DNA of 13,824 nt. Source: Candidatus Segatella mututuai. GTDB lineage: Bacteria; Bacteroidota; Bacteroidia; Bacteroidales; Bacteroidaceae. The stretch lies in NCBI GenBank assembly GCA_002439605.1, contig DJOI01000082.1:1-13824 (forward strand), given 5' to 3'. The translations under genes were made by a program, and so were the position numbers. Below, in pieces: positions 12,995 to 13,824 of the stretch. Under the pieces are notes generated by a model. It made no database searches and was not told the origin of the DNA. It saw nothing but the letters and a program-made list of their open reading frames with translations. How positions within the stretch are numbered: the first letter of the stretch is position 1; every line of letters begins with the position of its first letter.

Positions 12995-13824
12995 ATGCTG
13001 ATAGATAGCGACAAAGTGAAAAATATTTTTAAATATATGGCATTCATGGCGGTGACGCTTCTTCTTTGTTCGGCTTGTGAGCTCAAGTTTAAGCCGAATG
13101 AGGAGACGGAAACTACTGTGTCCGTACAGCGCTATGACCGTCTGGAAAGTCGTTATCTTACTACTGGTGACTTCTCTGCTTTGCAACAGATGAATACCGA
13201 TTATCCAATAGAAACCCGTACATTGATAGAGAAGATGCTCCAGTTAGGAACGATTACCGATGCCAATATCAGCAATCGGTTTTTGATGTTCTATCAAGAC
13301 TCTACCCTGCAGTCGCTTATAGCCGATGCTGAGGCTGAGTATGCCAATATGGATGATATCAACAAGCAACTGAAAGAGTCGTTTGAGCGTCTGAACGCCT
13401 GGATGCCAGAGTTGCAATTGCCTTCCTTCTATGCGCAGATAGGAGCGCTCGACCAGAGTATTGTTGTGGGTGAACACTCTGTTGGTATATCGCTGGACAA
13501 GTACATGGGTAGCGAGTATCCGCTGTATAAGAAGTTTTATACAGCCCAGCAACGTTCTACGATGACGCGTGCTTATATTGTCCCCGATTGTCTTACTTTC
13601 TATCTGTTGAGCATTTTCCCTATGGATGATTTCGATAATCGTTTGCAGCTTGACAGAGATTTGCATATGGGCAAAATCATGTGGGTGGTGAATAAGGCGA
13701 TGAACAAGGAAATCTTTACAACCAGTTATGTAAAAACCATCAGTAGTTATCTGAAGCGAAACCCGAAGATAACAATACGGCAATTGCTGGAGTGCAAGGA
13801 CGATTCTCCCATTAGAGCATTGCA
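12995..13824 (+). CDS. gldB: GldB-like lipoprotein, 3' end beyond the window
   Basis: The frame is open from the ATG at 12995 to the window edge: 276 codons without a stop. The N-terminus has lysines at 8, 10 and 13, a hydrophobic run and CSAC, giving a lipoprotein signal with acylated Cys28 (or the less likely Cys25). The in-frame ATG at 13037 would leave no basic n-region, so the first start is preferred. The domain shows VQRYDRLES (43-51), VGISLDKYMGSEYPLYKKF (about 162-180) and QRSTMTRAYIVPDCLTFYLL (about 184-204), blocks I recognise from the gliding-motility lipoprotein GldB. In Flavobacterium GldB is required for gliding; in non-gliding Bacteroidales the homologue is kept and its role is unclear. 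It has its own promoter and follows a strong terminator, so it begins a new unit. Confidence 0.8.
   Translation, partial: MLIDSDKVKNIFKYMAFMAVTLLLCSACELKFKPNEETETTVSVQRYDRLESRYLTTGDFSALQQMNTDYPIETRTLIEKMLQLGTITDANISNRFLMFYQDSTLQSLIADAEAEYANMDDINKQLKESFERLNAWMPELQLPSFYAQIGALDQSIVVGEHSVGISLDKYMGSEYPLYKKFYTAQQRSTMTRAYIVPDCLTFYLLSIFPMDDFDNRLQLDRDLHMGKIMWVVNKAMNKEIFTTSYVKTISSYLKRNPKITIRQLLECKDDSPIRAL

Overview
The window looks like chromosomal DNA of a Bacteroidales bacterium, most likely Prevotellaceae. Three things support this: repeated TAnnTTTG promoter elements of the Bacteroidetes type in front of genes on both strands, protein families typical of the group (a TonB-dependent receptor with an N-terminal carboxypeptidase-like domain, DUF4348-like and DUF4861-like proteins, a GldB-type lipoprotein), and A/T-rich start regions without clear Shine-Dalgarno sequences. 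Nothing suggests a mobile element, phage, CRISPR array or recently acquired island. I see no tRNA or rRNA gene.

Layout. (1) 1-2609, minus strand: the first 27 codons of an acyl-CoA carboxylase carboxyltransferase, preceded by a TonB-dependent outer-membrane receptor that has its own terminator. (2) 2669-3495, plus strand: a single radical SAM protein of the COG0731 type, then a 354-base non-coding stretch. (3) 3788-4929, minus strand: pheS with its own promoter and terminator. (4) 4972-7708, plus strand: a divergently transcribed DUF4348-like lipoprotein, murB, and a PhnP-like metallo-beta-lactamase-fold hydrolase. (5) 7837-8218, plus strand: a 57-residue lipoprotein with its own promoter and a strong terminator. 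A 22-codon ORF runs through that terminator and ends on the start codon of the next gene. (6) 8215-10484, plus strand: mtaB and a YhcC-type radical SAM gene, two bases apart. (7) 10532-12930, plus strand: a GT2 glycosyltransferase and a secreted DUF4861-like protein, separated by imperfect 18-base tandem repeats and closed by a very long terminator hairpin. (8) 12956-13824, plus strand: a canonical promoter and the start of a gldB-like lipoprotein gene that runs off the window.

The themes are cell envelope (receptor, MurB, three lipoproteins, glycosyltransferase, GldB) and translation or tRNA modification (PheS, MtaB, perhaps the COG0731 radical SAM protein). Most of it is core-genome material. 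The points most worth a second look are regulatory: the possible leader-peptide/attenuator in front of mtaB, the tiny domain-less lipoprotein, two promoters so close to their start codons that the mRNAs should be nearly leaderless, the 18-base repeats in phase with stop codons, and an unusual active-site loop in PheS.
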